The notes beneath the pieces are model-generated. The model was not told the DNA's origin. It ran no database searches and saw only the letters and a program-made list of their open reading frames with translations. Below are positions 1 to 8,021 of a stretch of 64,000 nucleotides of DNA, piece by piece (the stretch's first letter is position 1; each line of letters starts with the position of its first letter). Position numbers and translations under genes: made by a program. This DNA is from Nereida sp024640765 (lineage in GTDB: Bacteria > Pseudomonadota > Alphaproteobacteria > Rhodobacterales > Rhodobacteraceae), in NCBI GenBank assembly GCA_024640765.1, contig JAHEEK010000001.1:190218-254217 (forward strand). Direction: 5' to 3'.

Positions 1-206
1 GGACGAACGGACGGGTGAGAGCCACACCTCACCGTGTTGTCGGTGGTACTAACGAGCGTATTTCAATTCCGCTGTTCCTTAATCCAAACTATGACACCAA
101 CGTCGCCCCCATTGGATCAGGGCAGGTCATCTTGGCGGGAGAGCATCTAAGCGCGCGCTATAACGAGACTTACGTGCACTTACAGCAAACCAGTACAGGC
201 GGTTAA
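1..206 (+). CDS. 2OG-Fe(II) oxygenase, isopenicillin N synthase family (3' end only)
   Basis: Only the C-terminal ~67 residues lie in the window; the frame is open from base 3 to a TAA at 204-206. The string WTNGRVRATPHRVV followed by ERISIPLFLNPNYDTNV is typical of the C-terminal part of isopenicillin N synthase-like dioxygenases: the H of TPHRV is the distal iron-binding His, and the R of ERIS is the residue that binds 2-oxoglutarate in this family. The substrate cannot be told from this fragment. It converges on sufA, whose stop lies 18 nt away. Family call is firm; specific function is unknown. Confidence 0.8.
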   Translation, partial: TNGRVRATPHRVVGGTNERISIPLFLNPNYDTNVAPIGSGQVILAGEHLSARYNETYVHLQQTSTGG

Positions 207-224
207 GCCGGTCCTGAGCGCGTA

Positions 225-590
225 TCAGCCTTTGCCCGCGAGGGTCTCATCAAATTTGATGCTTTCACCGCATCCGCAGGCATCCACAACGTTGGGGTTG
301 CGGAACTTAAAGCCAGCTTCGAGCAGGCTGACTTCGTAGTCGATTTCGGTGCCAAAAAGGAACATCTGCGCCATAGGGGCGATCATGACGCGCGCGCCGT
401 CGATCTCAACGACTTCATCCATTGCGTTGATCTCTTTGACGTATTCCATGGTGTATTCCATTCCTGCACAACCGCCTTTCTTGACGCCTACGCGCAGGCC
501 CTCTGTGCCGTCCTTTGCCATGAGCTTCACAATGTGAGCCACCGCAGCGGGGGTCAAAGAGACAGGAGGTTTTCCAGGAATGCCAAACAT
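225..590 (-). CDS. sufA: Fe-S cluster assembly A-type carrier SufA/ErpA/IscA family
   Basis: HesB/IscA-fold protein of 121 aa that accepts Fe-S clusters and passes them to apo-proteins in the cytosol. The three cluster-binding cysteines are visible: C41 in KKGGCAG and C105/C107 in the C-terminal ACGCGES. I start at the ATG at 590; a TTG one codon upstream is possible, but an AGGA ribosome site lies about 10 nt before the ATG. It follows sufT by 25 nt on the same strand, so the pair is probably co-transcribed, but no sufBCDS genes are in this window. SufA versus ErpA cannot be decided from sequence alone; the neighbour sufT favours SufA. Confidence 0.9.
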   Translation of the reverse strand: MFGIPGKPPVSLTPAAVAHIVKLMAKDGTEGLRVGVKKGGCAGMEYTMEYVKEINAMDEVVEIDGARVMIAPMAQMFLFGTEIDYEVSLLEAGFKFRNPNVVDACGCGESIKFDETLAGKG

Positions 591-615
591 CAAAGTTTTC
601 CTAAGCTACTGAAGG

Positions 616-978
616 TTACATAAAGCCCAGTTCAAGGCGCGCTTCGTCGGACATCATGTCCATGCCCCACTGTGGCTCCCAAATTAGATCGACCTGAACC
701 TGTTTGATGCCAGCCAGCGGTTCAATCGCATCTGCAACCCATCCAGGCATTTCGCCAGCAACAGGGCAGCCTGGTGCGGTAAGAGACATCAAAACATTCA
801 CTTCGTTTTCATCGTTGATCTCAATCGTGTAAACAAGACCGAGGTCATAGATGTTCACGGGGATCTCTGGATCGTACACGCTGCGGCACGCTTCGACGAC
901 ATTGTCATACAAAGGGTGATCCGTGCTTGACGGTTTGATGAGGGGAGTACCTTCCATCGGTGGTGTCGCGTCGGTCAT
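616..978 (-). CDS. sufT: SUF-associated MIP18/DUF59 protein (SufT-like)
   Basis: 120 aa protein of the DUF59 (MIP18/PaaD-like) family, which assists Fe-S protein maturation. The family core is present: DPEIPVNIYDLGLVY at residues 36-50 and the TAPGCPVA motif with the conserved Cys at about 71. A 35-residue N-terminal extension precedes the domain, as in the SUF-linked subfamily. It sits directly upstream of sufA on the same strand with a 25 nt gap, which supports a role in the SUF pathway. The ribosome site before the ATG is weak. Confidence 0.85.
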   Translation of the reverse strand: MTDATPPMEGTPLIKPSSTDHPLYDNVVEACRSVYDPEIPVNIYDLGLVYTIEINDENEVNVLMSLTAPGCPVAGEMPGWVADAIEPLAGIKQVQVDLIWEPQWGMDMMSDEARLELGFM

Positions 979-1156
979 AGTGGTCCGTTCGTGCTGTCTG
1001 AGGTGATTTCTTACGGTTTAGATAGGGATTTGCACCCACCACGTCTAGGGGCTGGGCACAGGTTTTGCCGCACAAAGGCTGTGCGATGATACGGACGTTC
1101 GCGGATTAGCCCACAAAAACGGCGTCATGTTGACTTAACACAGCGCTGCGCAGGCA

Positions 1157-2551
1157 TTAGTCAGTCTTACGCTTGCGGATGGGAACAGGGCGGACCCGCT
1201 TTTCAACAGAGTCGTAGAGCAAGCTTGCGATATTTTTGCCAGTGGCTGTCTCAATGCCCTCAAAGCCAGGTGATGAGTTCACCTCAAGCACTTTTGGCCC
1301 ATCGGATGAGCGCAGCAGATCAACACCTGCAATCCCCAAACCAAAAGTACGTGCAGCGCGTACAGCAACATCGCGTTCTTGCTTGGTGATGCGCACCACT
1401 TTGGCAGAGCCGCCGCGGTGCAGGTTTGAGCGGAAATCTCCATCCGCACCGGTGCGTTTCATTGCGGCAACCACACGCCCACCGATCACAAGACACCGAA
1501 TATCCTCACCGGCGGCTTCTTTGACAAAGTCTTGTACCAGAAAACTGGCCTTTAGGCCGCGGAAGGCATCAATCACGGATTCAGCGGCTTTTTTGGTTTC
1601 AGCAAGCACAACCCCTTTGCCTTGGGTCGACTCGAGCAGCTTCACAATAAGCGGTGCGGTTCCCACAAGGCCAATAAGGTTGGAGGTGTCCTTGGGGGAG
1701 GCCGCAAAGGCAGTTGTGGGCATCCCGATACGGGCACGGGCCAGAAGTTGGTGCGCGTATAGCTTGTCCCGCGAAGAGGCGATCCCCTCTGCGCCGTTTA
1801 CGCAATAGGTTCCAAGTGTCTCAAACTGACGGGTAATCGCCGTGCCGTAACTGGTGATAGAGGCCCCAATGCGCGGAATAACCACATCAAAGCGCGGCAG
1901 ACGCTTGCCGTCGTAGTAAACCTCGGGCGAGGTGGCGTTAATGGCCATGTAGCAACGGGTGGTGTCGATAATCTCAACGCCGTGGCCGCGTTTCTCACCT
2001 TCCTCCACCAAACGGCGGGTGGAGTAGTTATCTTCACGGGACAGAATAGCAATGCGCAGAGCGCGCTTGGGCGCTGCTTCGCGTACTCTGGCAGAGGCGT
2101 ATACATCATACGACAGCTCTGGCTGACAAAACCTGTCTGAGGGCGCAACGGTCAGCCGGTCCCCAAGGGCCTGACGACCGAGCAACATATGGTAAGACAT
2201 ATTCGTGCGGTTGGTGAGCGTGACCTCGATAGGCCACATTTCATCACCCATTTTGACATTGGTCTCAATGACGTAGCGCATTTCGCTTTCACCATTCGAG
2301 GATGTGACCTCGCGTTGATCCACAATGTCAGCGGAACACGCAATAACCAGATCGGGCCGCGCCGGAATAGGCTGCACCATAAAGCGCACACGCGGGCGGG
2401 TCCGGCCAAATGGCTCTATATCGAAGGCATGCAGCGCGGATGTTTTCGCGCCTGTGTCTACTTTTGCTTTTAGCGCAGGAAGGCCCAATTCAGGTAGAGA
2501 GAGCCATTCTTCCCAGCCTACGCGGATTTGGGTGTTGTCGGTGTCGGTCAT
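1157..2551 (-). CDS. rimK: Retropepsin-like protease / RimK-type ATP-grasp ligase fusion
   Basis: 464 aa two-domain protein. Residues ~8-145 match the retropepsin-like 'ATP-dependent zinc protease' family (DUF785): VDTGAKTSAL carries the aspartyl-protease-type DTGA motif at ~32, and LGRQAL closes the domain. Residues ~160-455 are a RimK-type ATP-grasp ligase with the glycine-rich loop ESTQGKGV, the EDIRCLV strand and the metal-binding VLEVNSSPG near the C-terminus. RimK adds glutamates to ribosomal protein S6 in E. coli; the linked protease is proposed to trim such tails. I start at the ATG at 2551, preceded by GAGGA; a TTG at 2575 would add 8 residues. The substrate here is unverified. Confidence 0.88.
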   Translation of the reverse strand: MTDTDNTQIRVGWEEWLSLPELGLPALKAKVDTGAKTSALHAFDIEPFGRTRPRVRFMVQPIPARPDLVIACSADIVDQREVTSSNGESEMRYVIETNVKMGDEMWPIEVTLTNRTNMSYHMLLGRQALGDRLTVAPSDRFCQPELSYDVYASARVREAAPKRALRIAILSREDNYSTRRLVEEGEKRGHGVEIIDTTRCYMAINATSPEVYYDGKRLPRFDVVIPRIGASITSYGTAITRQFETLGTYCVNGAEGIASSRDKLYAHQLLARARIGMPTTAFAASPKDTSNLIGLVGTAPLIVKLLESTQGKGVVLAETKKAAESVIDAFRGLKASFLVQDFVKEAAGEDIRCLVIGGRVVAAMKRTGADGDFRSNLHRGGSAKVVRITKQERDVAVRAARTFGLGIAGVDLLRSSDGPKVLEVNSSPGFEGIETATGKNIASLLYDSVEKRVRPVPIRKRKTD

Positions 2552-2714
2552 GCTTAGCGCGTCCTCATTACTCAATGTGACCCGTACCAGGGTAACAGTC
2601 AGCCCGTACTCTCACAATCTTTGCTTGGCAATCACCTGCGTATCATCTGCAAACACTCTTGGGTTGCGGGCCGCTTTGGCCTAAAGAAGCGCAGAAATGG
2701 TAAAGGGCAATGAT

Positions 2715-3845
2715 ATGGCACAGACTTTCGGGTTTGATCTTCTGGCAACAGATGGGCGCGCACGCACGGGGCGTATCAGCACGCCGCGGGGCGATATCCG
2801 CACACCTGCTTTTATGCCCGTTGGCACGGCTGCAACAGTAAAAGCGATGATGCCCGAAAGTGTTGCGGCGACCGGTGCGGATATTTTGCTCGGCAATACG
2901 TATCACTTGATGCTGCGCCCCACGGCTGAGCGGATTGCGTCGCTCGGTGGGCTGCATAAGTTCATGAATTGGGACAAGCCCATTCTTACTGATAGCGGTG
3001 GGTTTCAGGTGATGAGCCTAGCTGATCTGCGCAAGCTGACAGAAGACGGTGTGACGTTCAAAAGCCATATCGACGGCTCCAAACATATGCTTAGCCCCGA
3101 ACGCTCTATGGAGATCCAAAAGCTGTTGGGCAGCGATATTGTGATGTGCTTTGATGAATGTCCGGCGCTGCCTGCAGACAAGGCGCGGATTGCACAAAGC
3201 ATGGAATTGTCGATGCGCTGGGCCAAACGCTCGCGGGATGCTTTTGGCGATCGTCCGGGCTATGCGCTTTTTGGTATCCAACAAGGTGGGCTTGAAGAGG
3301 ATCTGCGCGCGCAAAGTGCCGAGGCCCTACGGGATATTGGCTTTGAAGGATATGCGGTTGGTGGTCTTGCTGTGGGAGAGGGACAAGAGGCGATGTTTGG
3401 CTGTCTTGATTTCGCACCTGAGCAACTGCCCAAGGATAAGCCGCGTTATTTGATGGGCGTTGGTAAGCCTGATGATATCGTGGGAGCTGTGAAGCGCGGC
3501 ATTGATATGATGGATTGTGTTTTGCCATCACGCTCAGGGCGGACCGGACAGGTCTTTACTCGCCACGGGGTCGTGAACATCAAAAACGCACGGCACGCGG
3601 ATGATCCGCGCCCGTTGGACAAACAATGTAGCTGTCCCGCCTGTCAGAAATACTCGCGCGCTTATTTGCACCATGTCTACCGCTCGCAAGAGATGATTTC
3701 GGGCATGCTGCTGACCTGGCATAACCTGCATTACTTCCAGCAGATCATGCAAGAAATGCGTAACGCCATCGCAGAGCAGCGTTTTGATGCATGGGAAAAA
3801 GGGTTTCACGAAGGGCGTGCCCAAGGGGATATCGAGCCGCTTTAA
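2715..3845 (+). CDS. tgt: tRNA-guanine(34) transglycosylase
   Basis: 376 aa queuine tRNA-ribosyltransferase, which exchanges guanine 34 for preQ1 in tRNAs with GUN anticodons. Catalytic residues are visible: D93 in ILTDSGGFQVMS and the nucleophile D267 in GIDMMDCVLPSRSGR. The zinc site is C305, C307, C310 (QCSCPAC) plus H336 in LTWHNLHYF. I prefer the ATG at 2715 because the family sequence begins at AQTFGFDLLA; an ATG at 2697 would add six residues. No other queuosine genes are nearby. A strong hairpin terminator follows. Confidence 0.96.
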   Translation: MAQTFGFDLLATDGRARTGRISTPRGDIRTPAFMPVGTAATVKAMMPESVAATGADILLGNTYHLMLRPTAERIASLGGLHKFMNWDKPILTDSGGFQVMSLADLRKLTEDGVTFKSHIDGSKHMLSPERSMEIQKLLGSDIVMCFDECPALPADKARIAQSMELSMRWAKRSRDAFGDRPGYALFGIQQGGLEEDLRAQSAEALRDIGFEGYAVGGLAVGEGQEAMFGCLDFAPEQLPKDKPRYLMGVGKPDDIVGAVKRGIDMMDCVLPSRSGRTGQVFTRHGVVNIKNARHADDPRPLDKQCSCPACQKYSRAYLHHVYRSQEMISGMLLTWHNLHYFQQIMQEMRNAIAEQRFDAWEKGFHEGRAQGDIEPL

Positions 3846-3863
3846 GAAAAAGTTGGCCACACA

Positions 3864-3893
3864 CCCTTTGTAGACTGACCCTTTGTAGAATGA
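3864..3893. repeat. Two-copy 15-nt tandem repeat downstream of tgt
   Basis: The unit CCCTTTGTAGAMTGA occurs twice back to back (3864-3878 and 3879-3893) with one difference. It lies between the tgt stop and the terminator hairpin. It looks like a small slippage duplication with no evident function. Confidence 0.6.
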
Positions 3894-3894
3894 A

Positions 3895-3925
3895 AAACGG
3901 CGGCTCCCAAAAGAAGCCGCCGTTT
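3895..3925. terminator. Bidirectional Rho-independent terminator
   Basis: Perfect 11-bp inverted repeat: AAACGGCGGCT (3895-3905) and AGCCGCCGTTT (3915-3925), with a 9-nt loop, A-rich on the left flank and T-rich on the right (TTTAATGTTTTT). It sits between the convergent tgt and the dctP remnant and could end transcription from both sides. Confidence 0.88.
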
Positions 3926-3954
3926 AATGTTTTTAAGCGCCTGCGCTGGGCTTA

Positions 3955-4545
3955 TTAGATATCAGCTGCGCGGCCCGCGTTGATTTTAGCCTCAGCTTCA
4001 GCAACTGCCGTTTTGAGTGCGCTCAAGATGCGCTCACCACCGTCAACGTTGTCAGTGAACCATGCTTGTACAGGCTCGGCTACTGCGGCGAACGTAGCTT
4101 TCTCGGCTGGGGTCGGCACATACAGATCACCGCCACCTTCAACAAAGGCTGCGTAGGCCTCGATTGATTTACGCTTTGGTGAGGCAAATGTTGCCTGCTG
4201 CAGCGCATAGAAGCCATCCACAACCACGCGGCGCATATCTTCTGGCATCGCCATGAACTTGTCGTTGCTCATCCACCACAGCGCGCCCATGTAGGCGTGA
4301 CCGTCAAGCGTGACGTATTGCAAACCTGCATCGGGGAATTTCATGTCCATGATGTCGGTGATTCCGTTCTTTGATCCGTCCACAACACCGGTTTGGAATG
4401 ATGTGAACAGCTCTGGCCATGGGATTGGCGTGGGGGACGCGCCAAGTGCACGAACCAGTTCTTGGGGAAGGTCTGCAACAAGCAGGGCCATGGAGTTCTT
4501 CCCTTTCGTGGTGCCTGCGTCCCGCTCGTTTGGTGGCGGGAAACA
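3955..4545 (-). pseudogene. TRAP transporter substrate-binding protein DctP, C-terminal remnant
   Basis: The frame encodes the C-terminal ~180 residues of a DctP-type periplasmic binding protein: ALGASPTPIPWPELFTSFQ, TGVVDGSKNGITDI and LWWMSNDKF are family hallmarks. Intact DctP proteins are about 320-340 aa with a signal peptide; here the N-terminal half is missing. Reading upstream, recognisable family sequence fades at about KGKNSMALLV (near 4506) and the frame closes at a TGA at 4546-4548. No dctQ or dctM gene is present. The remaining piece has no internal stops, so the truncation looks fairly recent. An internal ATG at 4491 could give a 178 aa product, but it would lack export and half the ligand cleft. 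Confidence 0.85.
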
Positions 4546-4556
4546 TCAGGCGGGGT

Positions 4557-4588
4557 GCATCAAAGCCCTTGGATCAGGGCTTTGATGC
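4557..4588. repeat. 13-bp inverted repeat at the dctP truncation edge
   Basis: GCATCAAAGCCCT (4557-4569) and AGGGCTTTGATGC (4576-4588) form a perfect 13-bp stem around 6 nt. It overlaps the last codons of the flavin reductase gene and lies about 20 nt from the point where the dctP frame closes. There is no T-tract on either strand, so a simple intrinsic terminator is doubtful; a hairpin or rearrangement scar is possible. Confidence 0.7.
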
Positions 4589-5083
4589 GAACTCTTTATA
4601 AGCGCCTCTTTGAAACATAAGCGGTGTACCGTCACCGATGTGCGTTGCATGCACGCGGCCAACAATAATTGCATGATCGCCCGCATCGTGAAGGGCGTCC
4701 ATCTCGCATTCAAAACGCGCCAAGCACCCCTCAAGCAGCGGCACCCCATGTTCGTTTTGGGTAAAGTCCAGATCCGCAAAGGCGTTCGCTTCGCGCACAA
4801 AACCGTTTGCAATATGCGCTTGATCGGAGGCCAGAACGTGCACCGCGTAGTGTTGTGCTTCGCTGTAACATTCAAAGCGGCGGGCGGATTTAGCGGGGCA
4901 CCAAAGCACAAGCGGTGGATCAAGGCTGACGCTTGAAAAGCTGTTTGCCGTAATGCCTACCAATTGTTGTTCGGGGGTGCAGGTAGTGATTACGCAGACA
5001 CCTGTGCCGAACTGCCCAAACGCACTGCGCAAAGCGCGCTGCGCGTCCGGCTCAGCCGTTAAGGGAACGGGGCGCATTGCCAT
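4574..5083 (-). CDS. Flavin reductase family protein (FMN reductase component)
   Basis: 169 aa protein of the HpaC/DIM6-NTAB flavin reductase family. Family features: FGQFGTGVCVITT near the N-terminus, GITANSFSSVSLDPPLVLWC (FMN-binding core at ~43-62), and a C-terminal domain with the conserved GDHAIIVGRV. Such enzymes supply reduced flavin to two-component monooxygenases. It directly abuts the aldo/keto reductase stop (no gap) and is the third gene after the SsuD-like monooxygenase, so it is the likely FMNH2 supplier of that enzyme. Substrate unknown. Confidence 0.88.
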   Translation of the reverse strand: MAMRPVPLTAEPDAQRALRSAFGQFGTGVCVITTCTPEQQLVGITANSFSSVSLDPPLVLWCPAKSARRFECYSEAQHYAVHVLASDQAHIANGFVREANAFADLDFTQNEHGVPLLEGCLARFECEMDALHDAGDHAIIVGRVHATHIGDGTPLMFQRGAYKEFASKP

Positions 5084-5971
5084 CTAAGCGACCTCGCGGC
5101 CAAGAGCAGCGGTGTAAATCTCAAACCATGTCTGACGGTCAAGTTTTACTTTAAGAGTATCGGACAACGCACTGATACGTCTGATATTATTTGTTCCCAT
5201 CACTGGCGCAATACGGGCCGGATGACGCAGTAAAAAGGCAACGGCAATTGCGCTTGGCTCAACTCCTGCTTCGCCTGCCACACGGTTCAACACATTCATG
5301 ACGGCGGCGTTGTCAAAGATCGATCCACCACCAAGTGGCGACCACGCCATAACGGGGATGTCGTTCTCTTGCAAAAAGGCCAAATCGCCATCAGTAAACG
5401 GAGTATGGTTCGTGGCTGACAGCTCAATCTGATTGGCGACCAACTCATTCTCCATGGCAGATTGCAGCAGCGAAAAATCCCACGGCTTAAAGTTTGACAC
5501 GCCAACGGTGCGGACTTTTCCAGAAGTAATTAGGTCATCAAGGACTTCACCGGTTTCCATTGCGTCCATCAGCGGATCAGGGCGGTGGATCAGCAAGCAA
5601 TCAATGACATCGATGTTCATGTCGCGCAAAGACGCCTCAACGCTGGCGGTGATGTGCGCAGCAGACGTGTCGTAATATTTCACACGCGCGCCGCTGTGAC
5701 GTCCAACGGGGGCGACGATATCGCATTTTGTGACAATCTCGATCTGGTCACGCAAAGCAGGCGCCGCTTTCAGGGTTTCACCAAAAAGTGCCTCGGCGGT
5801 GTAGCCGCCATAGATATCTGCTTGATCCATGGTCGTGATGCCTTGCGCCAAACAAGCCTCAACTTTGGCTTGTACATGGGACTGGCTGGTGTCGGTGTCA
5901 TCGCCCAAGCGCCACATTCCGTAGATGATTTGGCTAAAGCTGAGATCGTCGGTGATTTGAATGCGGTCCAT
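5084..5971 (-). CDS. Aldo/keto reductase family oxidoreductase
   Basis: 295 aa (alpha/beta)8 NADPH-dependent reductase related to YdhF. Visible: the catalytic Asp/Tyr region TMDQADIYGGY (~47-57), IDCLLIHRPDP carrying the active-site His strand, VGVSNFKPWD, and the C-terminal cofactor segment RIAPVMGTNNIRRI. The start ATG shares one base with the stop of the upstream monooxygenase gene (TAATG), so translation is coupled. Substrate unknown; probably a carbonyl produced by the neighbouring enzymes. Confidence 0.88.
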   Translation of the reverse strand: MDRIQITDDLSFSQIIYGMWRLGDDTDTSQSHVQAKVEACLAQGITTMDQADIYGGYTAEALFGETLKAAPALRDQIEIVTKCDIVAPVGRHSGARVKYYDTSAAHITASVEASLRDMNIDVIDCLLIHRPDPLMDAMETGEVLDDLITSGKVRTVGVSNFKPWDFSLLQSAMENELVANQIELSATNHTPFTDGDLAFLQENDIPVMAWSPLGGGSIFDNAAVMNVLNRVAGEAGVEPSAIAVAFLLRHPARIAPVMGTNNIRRISALSDTLKVKLDRQTWFEIYTAALGREVA

Positions 5972-7131
5972 TAGCGGCGCTCTCCTGTCCCAAGGGGGGT
6001 TGGGGGTGTTGTTGCGGGTACGCGGCCATAAGCATCTGGCAGCGATACGGTTTTCAAGTTTGGCAAAACACGTTTGCCAAAGGACTTACACTCGTCAATG
6101 TGGGGGTATCCTGAAAAAATAAAGGCTCGGATGCCCATTTTTTTGTATTCTTCGATTTTTGTCATGACCTGATCGGTGCTGCCGACCAAAGCGGCGCCAC
6201 AGCCTGAGCGCGCGCGCCCAACGCCCGTCCACAACCCTGACTCAACGTAGCCGAACTTATCGGCCAGTTCGCGGGCTTTGGCTTGATGGGCGACCCCAAG
6301 CGAGATGCTGTCATGGGCACGGTCGCGGATAAGTTTGCCGTATTCGTCATCAAGTTTGCTGACGATAAAATCTGCGTATTCACGGGCCTCGGCCTCAGTG
6401 TCGCGGACAATCATGTGAACGCGCAGCCCGTAATCCAGAGTGCGCCCGTGTCGTTGCGCAACTGCGTGCACATCACGCATGCGCTGTGCAAGCTGCTCTT
6501 TGGGTTCGGGCCACATCAAATAGACATCGCAATGCTTGCCGCACAACTCAAGTGCCGCAGGTGAGTAGCCGCCAAAATACAACAGCGGGCCGCCGTTAAT
6601 TTGATAGGGGCGGGCGGGGTCTGTTGGCACATTCTCAAAGTTATAAACGTCACCTTTGAAGGTGATTTCATCTTGGGTCCACGCTTGGCGCAAAATCTGT
6701 ACAACCTCGTCGCTACGCTTGTAACGGTATGCGCTGTCCGCCACTTCGCCAGGGAAGTCAGACGATATAACGTTCAGCGTCAGCCGGCCTTCGAGCATAT
6801 GATCAAGCGTTGCCACAGTGCGCGCCAACATGATGGGTTGCATTTCGCCGCACCGGATTGCGGCCAGAAAATTCATACGCTTCGTCAGGGGCGCCATGCC
6901 CGCCACAAATGACAACGTATCTTGGCCAACCTGATAAGATGACGGTGCGAGGATGTTGCGAAAGCCTTGGGCCTCGGCCTCAAGGGCTATGTCGCGGCAA
7001 TGTTCCCAGCTTGAGCGCAAATTACCGTCGGGGACGCCCAAAAACTGGTAGTCATCCGAGCACAGAGCAGAGAACCAGCTGACCTCAGCGGCATCCAGAT
7101 CGGCGGATGTGACTGGCACAATTGAGGTCAT
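5971..7131 (-). CDS. LLM-class flavin-dependent monooxygenase, SsuD-like
   Basis: 386 aa luciferase-like TIM-barrel monooxygenase. Features of the alkanesulfonate monooxygenase subgroup are present: ALEAEAQGFRNILAPSS, QPIMLARTVATLDHMLEGRLTLNVI, LYFGGYSPAALELC, and a C-terminal VGSTDQVMTKIEEYKKMGIRAFIFSGYPHIDE. Needs FMNH2, for which the reductase two genes downstream is the obvious partner. First gene of a three-gene operon on the minus strand, with an AAGGGA ribosome site. No sulfonate ABC transporter is linked, so a sulfonate substrate is not assured. Confidence 0.88.
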   Translation of the reverse strand: MTSIVPVTSADLDAAEVSWFSALCSDDYQFLGVPDGNLRSSWEHCRDIALEAEAQGFRNILAPSSYQVGQDTLSFVAGMAPLTKRMNFLAAIRCGEMQPIMLARTVATLDHMLEGRLTLNVISSDFPGEVADSAYRYKRSDEVVQILRQAWTQDEITFKGDVYNFENVPTDPARPYQINGGPLLYFGGYSPAALELCGKHCDVYLMWPEPKEQLAQRMRDVHAVAQRHGRTLDYGLRVHMIVRDTEAEAREYADFIVSKLDDEYGKLIRDRAHDSISLGVAHQAKARELADKFGYVESGLWTGVGRARSGCGAALVGSTDQVMTKIEEYKKMGIRAFIFSGYPHIDECKSFGKRVLPNLKTVSLPDAYGRVPATTPPTPLGTGERR

Positions 7132-7183
7132 TCGAATCCCTTTCCAAGCTTTGAGTTGACAAAAGGCTAGCAGTGTCTTTGAT

Positions 7184-7204
7184 GTGTATCAATGGTGTAT
7201 CAAT
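7184..7204. promoter_or_regulatory. Direct repeat GTGTATCAAT x2, candidate operator
   Basis: GTGTATCAAT occurs at 7184-7193 and 7195-7204, an 11-nt period (one helical turn), in the divergent intergenic region between the monooxygenase operon and the gntR-type gene. Position and phasing suit a regulator site for the adjacent GntR protein, but HutC-type operators are usually inverted repeats, so this is only a candidate. Confidence 0.45.
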
Positions 7205-7283
7205 TTTTGTGTGACGGTCCTTATGATGCTCCCTTTGGGACGCCTGAGAACGTACATGATTAAGCAGCGGGAGGGGCCGTGCG

Positions 7284-8009
7284 GTGCAGAACGAAGCATA
7301 TATATCGCCGAGCATGGCGCTTGCTATGGATGATGCCGCGCTGCCCAAATACATTGCCCTAAGTGAGTTGCTAATCCGTGAAATTGCGGCGGGGCAGCTG
7401 GCCGATGGGCATAAGTTGCCGCCAGAACGTGACATGGCCGCAGAGCGCGGCGTAAGTGTTGGCACGTTGCGTAAAGCACTGATCATTCTGGAAGAAAAGG
7501 GGCTGTTGGAGCGTATCCAAGGCTCGGGTAACTATGTGCGCTCGCGTGGGGGCGTTAAAAGCATCTACGGGTTGTTGCGCCTAGAGTTGTTAACAGGCGG
7601 CGGCTTACCCACGGCAAGGCCGATCAGTGTTGACACGATGGACGCGCCCGCTGATGCGCCCTTTGATCACGGGCACCGTATCCGCCGCCTTAGGCTTTTG
7701 GATGGCACCGCCGTCGCGATCGAGGAAATTTGGGTCAACGCGCAGGCAATCACAGCCCTTGGGATTACTGACCTGCAAGATGCCCTGTATCTGATGTATG
7801 AACAACGCTTTGGCGTGCGTATCGCGCGTGCCCAAGACAGTGTCGGGATGGACCGCGTCCCTTCGTGGCGGCACGTCGAATTCGGACCGCAAATTGGTGA
7901 CGCTGTAAGCCATATCACACGGGTGGCGCGCGATCTTGAGGGGCGCGCCGTTGAATATTCACAAACGTGGTTTGATGCGAAAAAAGCCGCCTATATCAAT
8001 CGTTTCTAA
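7284..8009 (+). CDS. GntR/HutC family transcriptional regulator
   Basis: 241 aa regulator beginning at GTG with GGGAGGGG upstream. Residues ~20-90 form a winged helix (LPPERDMAAERGVSVGTLRKALIILEEKGLLERIQGSG pattern; recognition helix around VGTLRKAL), and residues ~100-240 resemble a UTRA effector domain (GHRIRRLRLLDGTAVAIEEIW, VEYSQTWF near the end). It is divergent from the monooxygenase operon and 12 nt upstream of a Gfo/Idh/MocA gene, so it probably controls both in response to a small metabolite. Confidence 0.9.
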   Translation: MQNEAYISPSMALAMDDAALPKYIALSELLIREIAAGQLADGHKLPPERDMAAERGVSVGTLRKALIILEEKGLLERIQGSGNYVRSRGGVKSIYGLLRLELLTGGGLPTARPISVDTMDAPADAPFDHGHRIRRLRLLDGTAVAIEEIWVNAQAITALGITDLQDALYLMYEQRFGVRIARAQDSVGMDRVPSWRHVEFGPQIGDAVSHITRVARDLEGRAVEYSQTWFDAKKAAYINRF

Positions 8010-8021
8010 CGGGAAGCTACT

